A stretch of DNA of 64,000 bases from Dillenia suffruticosa (taxonomy: Eukaryota; Streptophyta; Magnoliopsida; Dilleniales; Dilleniaceae), in NCBI GenBank assembly GCA_033439265.1, contig JAVTVX010000035.1, forward strand, positions 6,676,001 to 6,740,000, in the 5' to 3' direction. Position 1 is the stretch's first letter; each line of letters opens with the position of its first letter. Under the pieces are notes generated by a model that ran no database searches, was not told where the DNA came from, and was given only the letters and a program-made list of their open reading frames with translations. The position numbers were made by a program, and so were the translations under genes. This document shows positions 49,901 through 61,700 of this stretch, piece after piece.

Positions 49901-52900
49901 ATATCAAGTTGATTTCTTCTCTATATAACTTTATGGGTAAAGAATAATCATCGATTGGCACCAAAGAGCGCCCTTCTACTTGGGTGTTGGAGCCACTTAT
50001 GTACAGCTGTAAATGAATTACCCAAAAAATTCAAATAATGCCCAGATTCAACATCTATTTGAGGCGGTGAGTGTTTGAATAGTGAGACTGATATTAGCAG
50101 TCTAGAATGATTCTGAGCAGAATGGAACAAAAGTGCCAGAAGATCTTCTCATTCAAGATGTAGTAATAAGGATGAATGAGTACTTCTGTTGCATGTATGA
50201 GAAAATGTGACCGAAAGGGCTTACATCCTTCTGGTGATACATTTCTATAAATAAATTTAAATGCATTGTTCTGCCATTTTTGTGTGTGTGAAGTGAAGTC
50301 CATTTTCAAATTAATTTTTCTTGCATTTTGTCTTCAGGCTTCAGAACTGCAGATGAACATGATGGAAAAGATGGAAGCAGTTGAGCTAGAAAAGCAGAAA
50401 CACAATAACACTAGAATGGAAGCTCTTGCAAGATTGGCCAAACTCGAGGTACAATAATTATTTATCTTGACATAGTTGTTGAGTTGGTGTTACCATTTTT
50501 ATCTGCTTGCTTTTACTTTTTGTTTTTTATTTATCTTACAATTTATACTTGATGACTAAAGGCATAAGGTGGTTGCAGACTGTAAATGCTGATCTTGCAA
50601 GAACTCTGGCCGCTGCACAGAGAAATCTCGAAGAAGAGGTATGATAAAATTTGATTGTAACAATTATATGTGAGCATACAGAAATACTTATACTCTCAAT
50701 CTATTTTATTTAAATCTTGTACAAATTGGATTGGGGCTTAAGCTTTATCTGAGCTCAACTAACTTGGTTCACTTTAGTTAGTTGAGAATTTATGTCATTT
50801 TTGCTTGATTGAACTCAATGAAAAGATTAAGAAATTTAAGGTTGAGCGATGTATTATGTGCCAAAGCTTGGTGGTTTTAGGCAAAAAAAAAAGGTCACCA
50901 ATGATTTGAATAATGGAAAACCAAGTTACACTCAGTGAGTTTGTCAACTTGATTGAAATCGAATTGAACCACATATATGTTTTAGGTGTATCTAAAAGCC
51001 TACAAATAGAGACAAAAAATCAAATCCTGGACGCAAACAACACAGCAGGCCTAGTAGACCATATTTATAGTCCAGTCCAAGCAGCAGTTGCTTATATTCA
51101 AAATCCATTTGATCTTCAAAGCCACAAAACTTGTACTGACTGGAGGCAAACTCAGGATTTTGGTTTTGTGCAATGAAGAGTTCAGTTACTGCAAAACCGA
51201 ATATTTTTATCCTTGCTGAATTATGAGATTGTGCAACATCTCTCTAGTCCATCTCTTCGCCTCTTTTGAAGGAATTCTTATTTTGAAGCAATCAAAAAAT
51301 CTATATTCATGTCTAAATGTGAACTGGATGCACCACTAACTTAATTTGTAATATCATAAACTTCTAGACATATTATTAAAGTAGGACAGGGGAGTTCCCA
51401 TTAAAATCCTTATCATACCATAGAAGAATGGGCATGATTTGAATCTGCTCGGAAAGGAGTTTTGAACAGCTTGGAGGAAAAATATTATTTTATACTGCCA
51501 CATGAACTTTGATTAAGTCTCTTCCTCCCAATATTTAATCACAGCTCAGACTTAACAATCCACTTCTATCCTGTCCTCCATATTGAGGTCTTCTGCCCTC
51601 CAATGAGAGACTCTTTCTGGAATGCATCAAAATTTCCCTCTCTCTTAGCACCGTCTCTCAGATTTATGAACACCAGTCAAGCATGTGAATTACACTAAAT
51701 TGTTTTGAGCATTATGTGATAGAAATTTTTATTGATATATCTCCCTAAGATGCTTATCCCATGCCACCTAAATCCTCTTGATCTGGTACAACTGTTCTAA
51801 ATTATGACCACTTCTTTTCATTTCAGGTTGTGTCTTGCAACTAATACAACTATAGATCCACGGATAATTTTTACACACAGTCCTTGATCATTATTTGATA
51901 ACCATCTAAGAATTATGGTAGTTTGTGGAAGTGATGGAGCAGATATTGCATCTGACTGTCCTTGTATCATATTCAAAGCCTTCTGGCAATGTAATGTATG
52001 CACACTATGTAGTTATTATATGGAAGTCTATATGCTGTTTTTTTTTTAAATAAATTTATTACTTGTGCTGAAAAGGATGAATCATTTAACAACACTTCAT
52101 TGTTGGATGTCCCTGCATCTTTGATATCTTGTGATTTTTCCAAAAAAGTCCCTTGTAGGCTAGAAGACGATAATATGATTAATGTATGTGCCTTTGAAGT
52201 GTCAAGCTGATTAATCTCAATTATTAGCTGCTTATCGTTGGATCCATATCTGACTAATATTCTAGGTGGCTATTTCCAATGTCAATCATCCACCCTGACA
52301 TGCCAAATATTTTGCATTAACTTGTGAATGATTTGTGTTTTCTATATTTCACCTTGTATTTCGTGATTTATAAGCATATTTTGGAACCTAGCTTTGTTAA
52401 TCTTCCATCTTGCAGAGTTTGTTATTTTTATGGAACTTTGCACGAAATATTCTGCAACTGTCCTGCTACTGCTTGGCCAAGTCTAATAACCAAGTCTTTT
52501 AATTTGATTTTTGGGCTAGGTTACCCATGTAGCCGAACTCAAGCAACAAATTGTGTTAAAAGAAGTGGCATATGAAGGTATGCTTTTCAAATTACATCTT
52601 ATCTATGGATTATTTATCAACATCTCTTTGTTGGTCAATGGTTGTACTATCACGTCCTAATGGCACTGCAGTCTGTACTTTTTAGTGGGTGATAGTGGAA
52701 GAAATTGATTGATCAATTTTTTTTTGGTTGGGGGGTCTATTTCTACTTTTACTTATCATTTGAGTTAATCTGTTGATACCCACCAGATACACTTTGCGTA
52801 TTCGACAGATGAAACAAAGAAATGTGTGGTTGGGTTCGTATGATGGGTCTGAGCATGAGGTTGAGAGGATTCTGGGTGTTGCTTTGAATAGTGATTGGGA

Positions 52901-55900
52901 GGATGAATTCCAAAATTTTATGGGGTCTGGGATGAAATGCTATTGGAGGAAACTTGGGAGCTTAAAGATGATATTTCAAGTGATTCAGATGTCGAGGGTT
53001 AGATTGAGGAGGTTCAATTAATTGATTCTTTTTTAGGACAGGAGTTTCAGAATGGTGCCCAGAATGATTCAGTTCTTGGAAAACTGCCCATAGTTATTGC
53101 TCCAAAGGATTACACAGAAATCGAGGAAAAGACTTTTTTTGTGATAATTTGGGCTTGAGGTGGTCTGAACCTAGTAGTACCTTATTAGAAGCCAAGTCCA
53201 ATCTTCTCGTCCATGTATTCGAAAGAAAAAGGGATCAAAGAAATGTGAGGGAGGGGAGGACATTTAAGAGCTTCGAAATGGGAAGCTGAGGCAGATTGCA
53301 GGTGTTTAATCAGGGACGGGCGCCTTGGGATGTTGAAAGAAAGTGGGTTGACAACTGTGTTAGGGATTTTTTTGTGATCTTTTTCCCTTTGGGATTCCTC
53401 TTTGGGTTTGATTGTAGTCAAGTTTTGGTTTTAGCTTAGAAGTGTTGAGGTGGGCTTGGAGACTAGTTCTTTTGTTCATCTTATTTTCTTTTTCCTTTTC
53501 CAAGGATTTCTTATCCTTGGTCTTATTATACGTTCTTCATTCCCCTTAATATAATTTCTTTATCTATCAGAAGGGAGGAAAAAAAAAACCTACTATCACA
53601 CAACTAATGCTCTTCCTAGCATGACGATTTTAGGGATCCTCCACACTTTTAGGGGGACATTAATAAAAGCTACTTTTGGAAGAGAACTAATGTAAGCTTC
53701 TTATTCATCTTGCTCATTACCAACCCTTTGAAAAGCAAAGAAGGGCATATCTCAGTAACATCATTAAATTAGGACAGTGACAAATAAGCTACTTATTTTG
53801 GGAGAGACAAAAAAAGGGGGCAATTTGGCTGTTTTTTGGATGTTGAGAGTTTTTATAATAGAAATGCTCCAATCAACTGAATTTTTAGAGTATGACTGTT
53901 TCTGTTATTGAAGGGCCTCATCTTTGGTTTTTGGTCTTTGCTGTGCACACATGATATGCTGATTGTAAGTATAGGGGGAACTTCCTCTACTTTTTATTAT
54001 TTTTTTTGGGTACCATAATTTTTTGGTATAACAATCACTTTACATTCGGTGATGGAGAAATTTTATGAGTTTTTGATTCACCTTCCATGTAAAATTTCTT
54101 TGCCCTAGTTGTAGAGGAGAGGAGTGAGTGTCCAACCCTCCCTCCCCAAAAGAAAAATTTTACAATTAAAAGAAAAAGAAAATTCTTAACGGATGCATTA
54201 AATTTTCCTTTTGTTCTTTTGCATGCTTTCTAGAGAACTTTACCTTGAACTTGTATATGATTTTTAAGCCTTGAATATGTTAAGAGTTGTTTCTTTTGTA
54301 TGATTTAGTCTCATATTGTTCTTGCCTTCTGTTATTTAGATTCTTCTTTGTCTGTTCCTTCCATACGTTGTTTTCTAGGATCTTTATATACTCATTCTTT
54401 TCTTTCTTTTCCCTTTTTTGGGTAATAACATTACTTCCCAGGGAAAAGTTTTAGACATGCACAGAAGACTTTGAAAATACACTTCCATTCTAATGTCATG
54501 CTCTAGTTTGGCTGCATTTGGGTATTAAGAGAGAGAGAGAGGAAGAGGTTGTTTTAATGCAGAAAACTATTGATATGATGAAAATTTTAATGAAGAGGAA
54601 GAGGTTGTTTTAAATGTTGAAAATTTAGTGAAACGTCGGGAGAGACCGTTGAAAATCTGGATGCAAGTTATTCGTAAAGATATGAGTGTCAAGAGTTTAG
54701 TCAAGAAGATGACTTTAGATAGAAATAAGTGATATAGGAGAATCTGAAACAATTAAATCATCTCTCCTATTATTTTAAGTTTCTATAAATAATTTATTTT
54801 TATTTCTCTTATTTATTTATTTATATATTGTTTACTGTTATCTTCTTTATTTTTATTTTTAAACTTTAATTTTATGTTTTTTTTTTCTTTTCTCTTTCCT
54901 ATATTTGTCTCTCAGACGGCTGATCCCAAAATTTGGGATTAGTGGTTGTTGTTTAGTTGAGAAATGGTACATGTGAAATAAAACTAAATGTCACATTCAT
55001 GGAGGATAAAAGAAAAGAGCTTCTATCCAAACGTCCCTGTATATATATATCTATTTTTTTCTTTTTTGTGTGTATGGGAGGAGTTCAGGGTGAGAGAGTG
55101 GTGCGCCTGACAAACTCGTATGAATTTCCTCACACCTGGGGCAGCACAAGGGTGAAAAGTCTTAGGCAAAGATCTGCTTGCCTCACTCAATGCTGAACTT
55201 TGCTAGGTTTTCTTGTTTTGTCTGTTTGTGTGAACTTTGCTACCATTTTAATACACAATAATCTGGGACATAGCTATCGTGACTTGGCTGCATTTCCAAA
55301 GAAAGTGCAGTTCAGTGCAAGTTTCTTTGTGCTTGTGCAAATTTAAAGTGTACATGTTGTCAAAGTTTGTACATATTGGAATGTACAAAAGCCCAAGTTG
55401 AGGACATCTGGAGCAAATAACATTGATTATTGTAACTTAGCAACTAATAATACTCTTCAATTCTAGAGTTTACATTTGTAGTTCAGTTTTAATGTTTTCA
55501 TCCCCTTTTAAATTGATTTTATTACATGATTGAGCTAAATTGTCAAATCATATGCTGTATCCACCAACTTACTGCTAGTCATTCTATTTTCGTGCATCAT
55601 CTTCAATTTATGATGCAAGAATGACAATATTTTCAGGAGAAATTCAATACTTCGATTGTACAGCTAGGGAAAGTTACATTAGCAACTATGGCTTGCAACT
55701 GAAGTTCACAGCAATATTGAAGTACAAATGGCAATTCCTATGTGCACGATGAGCTTGTTTTTGGAGTTCTTAAGCATTTAGATGTGGTAAAATGTAGTGC
55801 TTGTCCCAAGCACCTGCTTGAATGACATGGTGGTACTGCTAGTTGTACTTCAACAAAGTAGGGGTTGATCACTAGCAACTATCAGACCACTGAAAATTCT

Positions 55901-58209
55901 GTTACCTCGGATTCAAGATTATATATATCCTGCACATCCATCATATTTGGTAGCCATTCTTGTGTGCTGCATTTGTCTCTCTTTGTGTTGGCCTACTGAT
56001 TGAGTGCTCAAAATCCTTGTTTTTTCGTGTAGAGCTTAACAGGAGGATGTCCAGTTCCCAGGATACTGGTACCTCTATAAAACAGGTGAGTTATTAACCT
56101 TACGTGTCATTATTGTGCACTTCTAAAGCTTTTGCTCCAATGTTTCCTCCCCCATTCTCCCCCCCCCCCAAAAAAAAACTCTTAGCCATTTGTAATTGGT
56201 AGAACTCTCTCAAATTTTCTCAGAACTGAAAATTTGATCTTTCTGTGCAAACTTTCGTAGCTGGTAGCATCAAAAGGAATTGAATTTGAACAAGAGATAC
56301 TTGAGGCAGAGAATTCTCTCCTGACAAACAAAATTGGACAATTGCAGAAGAAGGTTAGCAGTTGACATGGATTAGTGTTTTATTATATTTTCTGCACTGC
56401 ATAGTATTTATTTATTATTTTAAATTTCCAGTCAACTCCTTTGGTACATTCTGCATGCCGTAGGTTGTCTGTATAATGATATGACTTAGTTGATGTTAAA
56501 GTGGAATACACATGATTGAAATCACTTGGCCAGTATGGGACTTAAGATTTTTCTGGTGTTGCAATGATTTGGGTTGAGCTGCATCGTGATAAATATGCCT
56601 GTGTCTGGTCATGCTTTAAATGCATTTTGGCATTAGACAAATGTGGGAAAGATTCAATGGCTTGCCAGTTTCATATTGAAACTTCAAGTGATTAATGACT
56701 TTGCACTTGCCCGCTGTTTTAGACTGCCAATATACAGGAATTGGTTGCTAAGGCCTGTGTAGCTTTCATCGAAGTTTTGTGATGATATGCCATTGAAACT
56801 TGCACTTGGCGCTGGCCTTTTAGACATAGGGATTCTCTAATGAAATATGCCATCTGTAAGATGTTTTGCAGATGAGGCTTTATAATTAGCTTGAAGTAAT
56901 TGGAAAGCAATTATATTAGTACTTAATAGTTGTGTTATGTGATCTTTTGCCAACAGAAATGGACTTTGTTTGGCTAGATGTGCCGAGTTCTATAGTCAGA
57001 ATGATGTTGTGCCTGTGTAAAGTGATTTTCTTATGTTTTGCAGGCTGAGATGCTGGGAGAAAGCATTGAAACAACATTGAAGGAAATGGAGAATCCAACT
57101 GAAGTAGAAATTGAACTAAAGCGGAGGCTTGCACAGTTGACTGACCACTTAATCCAAAAACAAGCTCAGGTTGGAAGACTAAAGTTGTATCTCTTCTTTT
57201 CAAAACTCTGACTGGTATTAACATATGCATCTTCATCAAGTATAACTATTGCGGTTTCAGTGCTTTAGAGCCTGAAAAAGTACTCAGACATGGTGAAATG
57301 CTGTAAATGCATCTTGATACTATATGGCCGATCAGTATGGTGAGTGGAAGAAGTATGGGAAAATAGATTAATCATGACCCAATCGACAAATTCTTGGCTT
57401 AAACATTTTGTGCTAATGCTATTTTGGTGCTGCATTCATCAAATGAAATGGACGAACCCCAGTTTTACTTCTTTAGCTCGTCACTCCTTAACATCTTCTA
57501 TAATGTTGCTGGTAATGATCTGGGAAAATAGATCTGGCTTCCATGCAATTAGCGGCGCAACTTGATGGCTTTCTACATTTTGATAAAGCGCCTTATGTTG
57601 GAAATTGCTTGTGAAGGAGTTATAGAATGTGCATACCATTGTGAATGAGATTTTGATTTCTTGAAAAATGATTTCATCTATTTTCTGGTTGTTCAATTAG
57701 GTTGAAAATCTCTCCTCCGAGAAGGCAATGCTACTGTTCAAAATTGAGGTACATTATTAAGCCATGAATCAAGATAACCCCCATTTTTAATCTCAGCAAC
57801 TCCAATATGCATGTCTTCCACATTTTCATATTACTTGTATCAGGCGGTCTCAAGGTCTTTGGAAGAAAACAAATCGATGCCGAATTCATTTGACTTCCCA
57901 AGTACCTCATCCAGGGATGATCTAGAATTGGGAAGAGGGGAGTTCTCCAATTCAAAACAAAGATTTGAGGACAAACTCCAATCTGGGAAGCAACAGCTAG
58001 GATCATTGCTCCGGCAATTGGATTCTATTTTTGTTCTGGGTGCCATGTTTCTGAGGAGAAATCCAAAAGCAAAATTATGGGCCATGGTTTACCTGGTATG
58101 CCTTCATTTTTGGGTCATTTACATACTAATGTCAGGGTCTCAAGCATCAGATGAAGCCAAATCTGGTGCGGTCATTTCCTTGCAGAACATTAACAATACA
58201 GGTGTGTGA
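46955..58209 (+). CDS. GC2: Golgin-84-like Golgi tether (golgin candidate 2 type), 10 exons
   Basis: Exons: 46955-47008, 47087-48022, 50338-50448, 50579-50638, 52520-52577, 56033-56085, 56261-56353, 57044-57169, 57701-57748, 57844-58209. They join to 1905 nt, giving 634 residues (Arabidopsis GC2 is somewhat longer, about 670). Layout: conserved N-terminus MANWISSKLKVAETFLQQ-IDQQAAES; a low-complexity Ser/Lys/Glu region; a long coiled coil from about 270 to 570 with conserved EMENPTEVEIELKRRLAQL and LTDHLIQKQAQVE; and a C-terminal membrane anchor (about 592-609) preceded by DSIFVLGAMFLRRNPKAKLW. It is a tail-anchored golgin expected to tether vesicles at the Golgi rim. Intron 1 (47009-47086) is GC-AG, only 78 nt and free of stops, so its retention would add 26 residues. 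Intron 5 (3.5 kb) holds two retroposon fragments. Confidence 0.95.
48881..49060. repeat. 91-bp tandem duplication in golgin intron 2
   Basis: Two adjacent diverged copies, 48881-48971 and 48972-49060, both begin AAGTTTATCTGGGTAATATT and contain CCAACATATTCTGAAG and GATTGCTTTC near their ends. They differ at about ten positions, so the duplication is not recent. It creates similar short open frames at 48703-48915 and 48921-49106, which are not genes. Confidence 0.88.
52654..53590 (+). mobile_element. Probable 5'-truncated LINE or retroposed fragment in golgin intron 5
   Basis: About 937 bp ending in an A-rich tail (around 53579-53588) and flanked by the 9-bp direct repeat TACTATCAC (52645-52653 and 53591-53599). 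Translations of the interior give fragmented protein-like text in shifting frames, for example VWDEMLLEETWELKDDI, then SDSDVEG, then EVQLIDSFLGQEFQNG, which points to a decayed coding sequence. I do not recognise the source confidently; an L1-type LINE is one possibility, a retrocopied mRNA another. The 9-bp repeat is short, so the boundaries are tentative. Confidence 0.45.
54583..54953 (+). mobile_element. 3' fragment of an RTE-clade LINE in golgin intron 5
   Basis: The plus strand encodes, with frameshifts, the end of an RTE reverse-transcriptase ORF (RRERPLKIWMQVIRKDM then SLVKKMTLDRNKW), closely matching the copy in the NC-domain gene at about 17300-17440. It ends with the RTE 3' signature GCTGATCCCAAAATTTGGGA and GGTTGTTGTTT. 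Only the last few hundred bases are present, as expected from 5' truncation during insertion. An 18-bp direct repeat AGGAAGAGGTTGTTTTAA (54540-54557 and 54596-54613) lies at its 5' side and may be a local duplication. Confidence 0.8.
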
Positions 58210-58669
58210 ATAGTGACTTGAGAAGTCTCTCAGCCAGTTTTGTTTCTGTTTCTGTTAATTTTTTTTTTGGGGGGGGGGGAAGCCGATTTTTCATTTGTTC
58301 CAGTTCCAGCTTTCAGGATTTTGTTGCCTGAGCTGTTGTATGTGCAGTTATTATACCCAATAATGGTATGTAGAGTGTATTCATCTACTGATCATAAATG
58401 TAATATTCAACTCATACATGAATTCTATCAATCCTGTCGGTAAGCCTGATTAGGGCCTCTCATAGCATCTTCAACGGAGAGGAGGCATTCAGCAAAATGT
58501 TTATCAATCATTAAGGCCTTGTCTTGGTTTATTAGAACTAGGAGAACCACAAACCAAATTTACTACCTGAATTTGATTACTACACCTTTAAAAAAAATAA
58601 TAATAAATAAATCCTTTATACCTTATAAAGTTTTATATTGGTCTTTTTAATTGAATGTAAGGTGTTTAT
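58210..58669. other. Golgin 3' UTR and flank
   Basis: Directly follows the golgin stop codon at 58207-58209 and probably contains its 3' UTR. It includes a T-run/G-run (about 58258-58280). No other gene is seen. Confidence 0.5.
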
Positions 58670-58838
58670 ATCAATGATTGGTTAATCTAATAGGATGTGT
58701 GTTAATTCTTTTAACCAAAATTTCAAGTTCGATTCGAGATTTGGGCATGAAGTAAACTGCCTTGAGAGATGATAGCTCCCTAAATGGGTTATCGGATCAA
58801 ATTAGTCAGAATATGATTTTAGATATTAATTGATATAG

Positions 58839-58869
<31 letters not shown>
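58670..58869 (+). mobile_element. tRNA-derived SINE with (TA)n tail
   Basis: A 200-bp element bounded by GAATGTAAGGTGTTTAT (58653-58669) and GAATATAAGGTGTTTAT (58870-58886), which match at 16 of 17 positions. The B box CAAGTTCGATTCGAG is well preserved. The 3' domain has ATCGGATCAAATTAGTCAG, the same GGATTAGTCG-like block seen in the intronic eRF3 copy. Instead of poly(A), the tail is a (TA)n tract (58837-58866), as often happens when SINE tails turn into microsatellites. Confidence 0.8.
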
Positions 58870-58871
<2 letters not shown>

Positions 58872-58886
58872 ATATAAGGTGTTTAT

Positions 58887-59930
58887 TAGGTCTAGTTGGT
58901 TGAACAAGTGACAAGTATTTTTGATAAAATTAGATTTTAATTTTGGTGTTGCATCACAAGTTAAGCATCCTACTTCCTCTATTCCATGAAATGTAACCCA
59001 AATTAAATATTTGTAACTTCACTTAACATGGTATTACTACTATTCCCATCAGTTGAACCTTTCTTTGTAGTCTAAATATCCCAAGAATATTCAGAAACGT
59101 AGATTGACCCAAATAGTAAGTTTCATTTGCATTACTTGAATCTACTTCAATTTCAAGTGGAGTCTATCCGCGTGTGGCTACATTCTTGATTGACCTGTTT
59201 TGGTCTCCTCGTTTCCTGTTCTCACATGTGATTTCCATTTCCACTTTCAACAAACCATGGATATCAATAAAACCATTACTTTATTGTATTTGTCAAATAA
59301 AATAATGGCAACTATTTTTTTCTAATACTTATAATTAAGTAAATGATTTTAAAAATAAGAATAAATTACGTTTTTAATTCTGAAATTATGATTTCCACTG
59401 TTTCCAAGACAGTCTAATATTCTGCACCATCAGGCAACGTGTGACACATGTCAAGCAGAAAAATGAATTTGATGTGGAATGGAGCAAAAGAAATAGAAAC
59501 CTCAGCATGGACATTGAGTGATGTAAGTAAACGCTGACAGCAACAAAATGCCAAACAGTCGATGCAAATGCCTGGGCGAGGCCCAAAAAAAAAGACAAAA
59601 CATAGTGGGTTCACATTTCCACGAGCCACCAGTCTTTTGAGGCAATGACATGCCACTCGTTCAATTTTGGCCTAATTGAATTGTGTTGAGACGAGGAAGA
59701 ACCAGTGCAACTTCCGAAGAAATCTAAAATGTTCATTCTAGAAGTCAAATTTATTTAGGCTAAATCTTCTATTGATTTAAAAATTTAATTACTTTGTATG
59801 AAAATAAATATAATTTTTTTAAAATAGTTTAACGGGTTACATTATTGAGAAATATTTTATGTAAAAGAAAAAAATATTAATTTTCTTAAAAAAATATAAG
59901 ACTATCAGTATCAAATTCGAAAAGAATTTA

Positions 59931-59972
<42 letters not shown>

Positions 59973-60180
59973 GATAGATGATCAATCGATTCAAATTAGT
60001 TTGGGAATTATTTTCATGGCTAAGCAAAAGATTTTGAAGTCGGCATGCTATAGAAACTTGTAATTACTTTAATCAAAATTTTAATAAAAATTAAAGATTT
60101 TTTTTTACGATAATTAAAAACTTTTTGGCTTAAGGGTCAATTTTCATTTTGATGTTTTTATCGCATTTCGACCAATAGAA
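58887..60180. other. AT-rich intergenic DNA, no gene seen
   Basis: No gene is recognised. A (TA)n microsatellite occupies about 59936-59969. The overlapping minus-strand open frames at 59386-59656 show no domain. Confidence 0.5.
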
Positions 60181-60420
60181 AAATTCCACGTGCCGGAGTC
60201 TCAATGCATTCGATCCTCCAAAACTCCCCTGGAATATTCCCTTGAACATCTCCCGAAAGCAACACCAACCAATGTGACCCGACCAACCCATCTTCTCACG
60301 TGACTTCCATCCTACATGTCATCACCTCCTTCACGTCATCTCCCCGGAATCCCTACTCTCATCCCACGAGGACTTCCACGTGTGTCGTGTGGTTGGAGAA
60401 AACTACAGAAACTCCTAAAA
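60181..60420 (+). promoter_or_regulatory. G-box-rich promoter island upstream of DGD1
   Basis: A GC-richer block in AT-rich surroundings with three perfect CACGTG palindromes (60187-60192, 60297-60302, 60377-60382) and a CACGTCA element near 60332, roughly 700-900 bp upstream of the DGD1 start codon. G-boxes bind bZIP and bHLH factors such as HY5, PIFs and ABA-responsive ABFs in plants. Light or stress control of a galactolipid synthase would fit, but this is inferred from motifs only. Confidence 0.5.
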
Positions 60421-60936
60421 TTGGAAAATAGAAAATAATAATAATAATAAATGGAAACGTTGAAGAGACGCCCCCGAACTATTGCTGTATTTCATTAGTA
60501 TCCTTGGTGTTAAGTTTTCCGTCTTTACACTTTTTCCCTTTTTCAAAGTGAAGATAAAAAAAAGTTGAGAGACATGATAAATTTAAATTTTTAATGCTAA
60601 AATTTATTTATATGACAGTTTGTTTAAATCTACCTTAACAAAAATTTGAATCTGTGTTTTTTAATAAAAGTGTTTTATTTTAGTTAATATGTATCACTAA
60701 TAAAATAATAAAAAAATAAAACTTTAGGAGAAATTAAAATAATATAAGAGAATATACAAACGAGGTAATTAAGGAGAGCTGTCCGTCAGATTTTAAATAA
60801 TAGGTAAACAAATAAAATTGAAGAATAGTTTGGGGGTGTCATTGTAATTCTACCAAATTAAAAAAATAATAAATAAGCTACAAATCTTAGCGGTTTAATA
60901 AAATGAAACCATACTCGTCTCACCATCCTCCCCAAG

Positions 60937-60939
<3 letters not shown>

Positions 60940-60973
<34 letters not shown>

Positions 60974-61085
60974 TCTTCTTCTCTTCTTCACAAATCGCGC
61001 TCCTCTCGTATCTTCGACGAAACCAATCCTAGAAATCTCTGCCAAGCCCTAGCCCTAGCCCTAGAAATCAATCAATCAATCAATC
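60940..61085 (+). promoter_or_regulatory. DGD1 5' leader with CT, CCCTAG and AATC repeats
   Basis: Immediately upstream of the start codon lie a (CT)15 tract (60940-60970), three CCCTAG units (61047-61064) and five AATC units (61066-61085) that run straight into the ATG. CT-rich leaders are frequent in genes for plastid proteins. The CCCTAG run resembles degenerate telomere-type repeats. Confidence 0.6.
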
Positions 61086-61700
61086 ATGATTAACATCAAA
61101 GCAGAAGCACCCCGACCTTCGACATCTACGGTGGAGAATTTAACAGCAGAGAAAGCGTTCTCTTTCCTATCCAAAGGATGGAGAGAGGTTCGAGATTCAG
61201 CAGAGAATGATCTTCAGTTAATGAGAGACAGAGCCAACTCTTTCAAGAACCGCGCCGATCGCGAGCTCGAGAATTTCATCAATTCGGCGTCGGTTTTCTC
61301 AGTTCCGGCGATGCGATATTCTTCGCCGCCTTCGTCTTCGTGGAGGAGACCGGCAGCGGAGATGGATTTCGTGAAGAAATTGCAGCCGAAATTGTCGGAG
61401 ATTCGTCGGGCTTACTCATCGCCGGATTTTAGTAAAAAGGTTTTGGCGAAGTGGAGCCCTAGGGCTAATATTAAGCTTGATTTGACGGCAATAAAGAACG
61501 CGCTTGTGTCGGAATTTGAAGTGAAGGATGGGTTGGTAGGATTTGGGTTTGATAGAGAGAGAGATGAGTTGGAGAAGGATTGGGAGCCAATCAGGGCCTT
61601 GAAAATGAAGATGAAGGAGTTTGAGCAGAAGAAGAGTTCCTCGGAGATTTTCGGGGGATTCAAAAATGGAGAGTTTGTGGAGAAAGTCAAGTCCAGCTGG
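61086..61700 (+). CDS. DGD1: Digalactosyldiacylglycerol synthase 1 (DGD1 type), first coding exon
   Basis: The first 205 codons of a DGD1 protein, ending at TGG just before the donor GTATGT at 61701. DGD1 transfers galactose from UDP-galactose to monogalactosyldiacylglycerol at the chloroplast outer envelope, making the lipid DGDG. The exon encodes the N-terminal extension that distinguishes DGD1 from DGD2. Recognisable blocks are AFSFLSKGWREVRDSAENDLQLMRDRAN (about 26-51), DFVKKLQPKLSEIRRAYSSPDFS, LDLTAIKNALVSEFEV, DWEPIRALK and FGGFKNGEFVEKVKSSW. The catalytic GT4 glycosyltransferase domain lies in later exons. I could not find exon 2 in the remaining 2.3 kb, so intron 1 probably extends past 64000. 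The start codon is the first ATG after the AATC repeats. Confidence 0.9.

Noticed and set aside
54567-54752. 61-codon minus-strand open frame
   Set aside because: Antisense shadow of the RTE fragment; it resembles the 17328-17735 shadow because both are antisense to the same family.
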